Of a stretch of DNA of 7,756 bases, positions 5,863 through 7,756 are shown in pieces. Positions within the stretch are counted from its first letter, which is position 1. Each line of letters opens with the position of its first letter. The stretch comes from CAZUVM01 sp964623885. GTDB lineage: Bacteria > Verrucomicrobiota > Verrucomicrobiia > Limisphaerales > UBA8199. Under the pieces are notes generated by a model. It made no database searches. It was not told the origin of the DNA and saw only the letters and a program-made list of their open reading frames with translations. The stretch spans positions 1 through 7,756 of the forward strand of contig CAZUVM010000243.1 in NCBI GenBank assembly GCA_964623885.1. Reading direction: 5' to 3'. The translations under genes and the position numbers were made by a program.

Positions 5863-7756
5863 GTGTCTCGTTTTTCACTTCGTTATCCGTACCTGATCGT
5901 CGTCATCTGCCTCATGGTTTGCGTGGTGGGTGTAACCAGCCTCAAGCGCATGGCGGTGGACCTGTTCCCCGCGATTAACATTCCGGTAGTCGTGGTGGCC
6001 ACGTTTTATTCAGGCATGCCGCCCGAGCAGATCGAGAACGACATCACCGGTCAGTTCGAGCGTATGTTCACGCTGGCATCGGGGATCGATCATATCGAAT
6101 CACGCTCATTAACCGGCGTGAGCTTGATCAAAGTTTATTTCAAGTCGGGCTCCAATCCGGATTCGGACGTGACCAGCGTAGCCAACCTGGCGATGGCGAG
6201 CTTGCGGTATCTGCCACAAGGAACACTGCCGCCGATCGTGATGAAGTTCGATGCCTCCAGCCTCCCGGTCTGCCTGGTCACGCTCAAAGGTGAAGGGTTG
6301 AGCGAGGCGCGCTTGCGCGAGTTGGGCCAATTTACGATCCGCAACCAGATGGCGGGCATCCAGGGGGCCTCAGTGCCACCGGCGTTTGGCGGGCGTTATC
6401 GGCAGATCATGGTGTATGTGGATCCACTGAAGCTCGAAGCGCATCAATTGAGCGTTATGGACGTGGTGCGAAGCGTGAATGAGGCGAACCTGATTTTGCC
6501 GGCGGGCGACGTGAAGATTGGGCCTTACGATTACAACATTTACGCCAACAATCAGATTAACAAGATGAAGGACATCGACCTGGTGCCGTTGAAGACAGTC
6601 GGCGAAGCATCGGTGTTGGTGGGGGATGTAGGCGAGGCAAAGGACGCTTCGCAAATCCAGCTCAACAAGGTGCGCGTGGATGGCCAATCGTCGGTGTACA
6701 TCCCGGTGCTCAAACAAGGGGGTGACGCCAACACTATTACCGTGGTTAACGGAGTGAGGAACGTGCTGGATCATTTGCTGCAAGTGCCGGACGTGCTGGT
6801 CAAAAAGGTCGTCTTCGATCAGTCGGTGTTCGTAAAGACCGCCATTGATACGTTGATTCACGAAGGGCTTATCGGGCTGGTGCTGACTGGGGCCATGATC
6901 CTGGTATTCCTGGGCAGTTTCCGCGCCACCCTGGCGGTTTTTCTTTCCATTCCGTTGTCGGCGCTGGCTGCGTTCATTGCGCTGGGCATGGGCGGGAGCA
7001 CTATCAACTCAATGATTCTGGGTGGCTTGGCCTTGGCTTTTTCACGACTCATCGACAACTCGGTCGTGGTGCTGGAGAACATTTTCCGCCATCTCGAGTT
7101 GGGCGAGACGCCCGAGGTCGCGGCGGAGCGCGGCGGGTCGGAAGTTGCGTTGCCGGTGCTGGCGGCAACGCTCACAACCGTGATCGTGTTTTTTCCGGTT
7201 ACGTTTCTTTCCGGCGTGAGTAAGTACTTGTTTACGGCCTTGGCTTTGGCGGTCGTGCTGTCGCTGTTCGCTTCCTATTTTGTGGCGATGACCGTCGTGC
7301 CGCTGTTCTGCGCCAAGCTGATTAACGCGCACCAGGCCCATGCAGACATCGAAACGGTGAAACCACGCGGCTGGGGCCAACGATTCAACCTTTGGTTCAA
7401 TCATCGCTTTCACCACATGCTCGACCGTTATGAAGGGGCGCTGAATATTTCGCTGCTCCGGCCCATGGCAACGGTGGTCGGCATCACGGGGTTGTTCATC
7501 CTGAGTCTGGCGCTCTACCCTCTGATCGGCAAAGCCTATTTCCCGCGCACAGATCCCAGCCAGTTCGTCATTAGCGCCAAGGCTCCCACCGGTACCCGCC
7601 TGGAATTGACCGACAAACTGGTCGGCCAGGTTGAAGACATCGTGCGCAGCGTCGTGCCCGCGAAGGATCTCAAAATCATCGTATCGAACATCGGCACCAC
7701 GCCTGGATTCAATTCCATCCTCAATCCCAATTCGTGTCCGAGCACCGCCACGATCC
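5863..7756 (+). CDS. RND efflux transporter permease subunit (AcrB/HAE1-like), 3' end beyond window
   Basis: An open reading frame from GTG 5863 runs through the window end without a stop (631 complete codons of an expected roughly 1000-1050), so this is the N-terminal 60 percent. The start reads MSRFSLRYPYLIVVICL, typical of RND permeases. An in-frame stop at 5830-5832 and no other start codon before 5863 fix this start, although the preceding bases are pyrimidine-rich with no Shine-Dalgarno. TM1 is about 8-28, followed by the first periplasmic porter region (about 30-330, with DLFPAINIPVV and FYSGMPPEQIE). TM2-TM6 lie about 334-482, then a membrane-returning segment (about 525-550) and the start of the second porter half (YFPRTDPSQF). 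TM4 carries LIDNSVVVLEN with D398 kept and N399 where AcrB has the second Asp (D407-D408). It should export substrates from the inner membrane/periplasm using the proton gradient. The substrate cannot be told; the motif is closer to HAE1 drug pumps than to CzcA/CusA metal pumps (DGAV). It is the last gene of the RR-kinase-adaptor-RraA cluster. Confidence 0.94.
   Translation, partial: MSRFSLRYPYLIVVICLMVCVVGVTSLKRMAVDLFPAINIPVVVVATFYSGMPPEQIENDITGQFERMFTLASGIDHIESRSLTGVSLIKVYFKSGSNPDSDVTSVANLAMASLRYLPQGTLPPIVMKFDASSLPVCLVTLKGEGLSEARLRELGQFTIRNQMAGIQGASVPPAFGGRYRQIMVYVDPLKLEAHQLSVMDVVRSVNEANLILPAGDVKIGPYDYNIYANNQINKMKDIDLVPLKTVGEASVLVGDVGEAKDASQIQLNKVRVDGQSSVYIPVLKQGGDANTITVVNGVRNVLDHLLQVPDVLVKKVVFDQSVFVKTAIDTLIHEGLIGLVLTGAMILVFLGSFRATLAVFLSIPLSALAAFIALGMGGSTINSMILGGLALAFSRLIDNSVVVLENIFRHLELGETPEVAAERGGSEVALPVLAATLTTVIVFFPVTFLSGVSKYLFTALALAVVLSLFASYFVAMTVVPLFCAKLINAHQAHADIETVKPRGWGQRFNLWFNHRFHHMLDRYEGALNISLLRPMATVVGITGLFILSLALYPLIGKAYFPRTDPSQFVISAKAPTGTRLELTDKLVGQVEDIVRSVVPAKDLKIIVSNIGTTPGFNSILNPNSCPSTATI

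Noticed and set aside
6109..7751. Several minus-strand open frames opposite the region from 5863 onward
   Set aside because: The plus strand here encodes an uninterrupted, clearly recognisable RND permease running off the window; the antisense frames have no recognisable features.
5863..7756. Classification of the permease as a CzcA/CusA heavy-metal RND pump
   Set aside because: The TM4 motif is LIDNSVVVLEN and not the DGAV type of metal pumps. The diagnostic methionine region lies at or beyond the window end, so metal export is not supported.
1..7756. CRISPR arrays, tRNA or rRNA genes, insertion sequences, phage or toxin-antitoxin genes
   Set aside because: No regularly spaced direct repeats, cloverleaf-like segments, transposase or integrase reading frames were seen. 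Non-coding gaps are short (the largest is about 240 bp) and fully described by the repeats listed.

Overview
The window reads as chromosomal DNA from a moderately GC-rich, Gram-negative (double-membrane) bacterium. Gram-negative architecture is inferred from an RND efflux pump with a membrane-fusion adaptor. Shine-Dalgarno sequences are weak or absent before several starts. Dispersed short palindromes of the type TAGGAACGCC-loop-GGCGTTCCTA sit between genes. From memory, such palindromes and the style of these RND, RraA and Rrf2 proteins fit Verrucomicrobia (Pedosphaera/Limisphaera-like) or Acidobacteria. That is a tentative inference and not a phylogenetic result.

Left part (1-1570): the window opens inside one copy of the palindrome. 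A BtpA/SgcQ-family TIM-barrel gene follows (103-906), and its stop codon lies inside a long inverted repeat (902-969). A short intergenic region then carries a complete copy of the palindrome (1046-1070). Next comes an Rrf2-family transcription regulator (about 1151-1570) that lacks the three-cysteine Fe-S cluster motif.

Right part (1571-7756): this is a compact same-strand efflux locus. An OmpR/CusR-type response regulator overlaps by 4 bp (ATGA) with a membrane histidine kinase. The kinase is followed after 12 bp by an RND periplasmic adaptor. The adaptor overlaps by 4 bp (ATGA) with an RraA-family gene, and 13 bp later an RND inner-membrane permease starts with GTG and runs off the window. 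The tight spacing suggests one transcript in which the two-component system controls its own pump. No outer-membrane channel (TolC/OprM type) is present in the window; it may lie downstream or elsewhere.

The most unusual points are the RraA-like gene wedged between the two pump subunits, the apparent loss of its conserved acidic active-site residue, the Asp-Asn (instead of Asp-Asp) pair in the permease's TM4, and the two kinds of inverted repeat around the BtpA gene. I did not find convincing evidence of a wholly new biological system. Most of the window is a recognisable regulated efflux operon next to ordinary genes.
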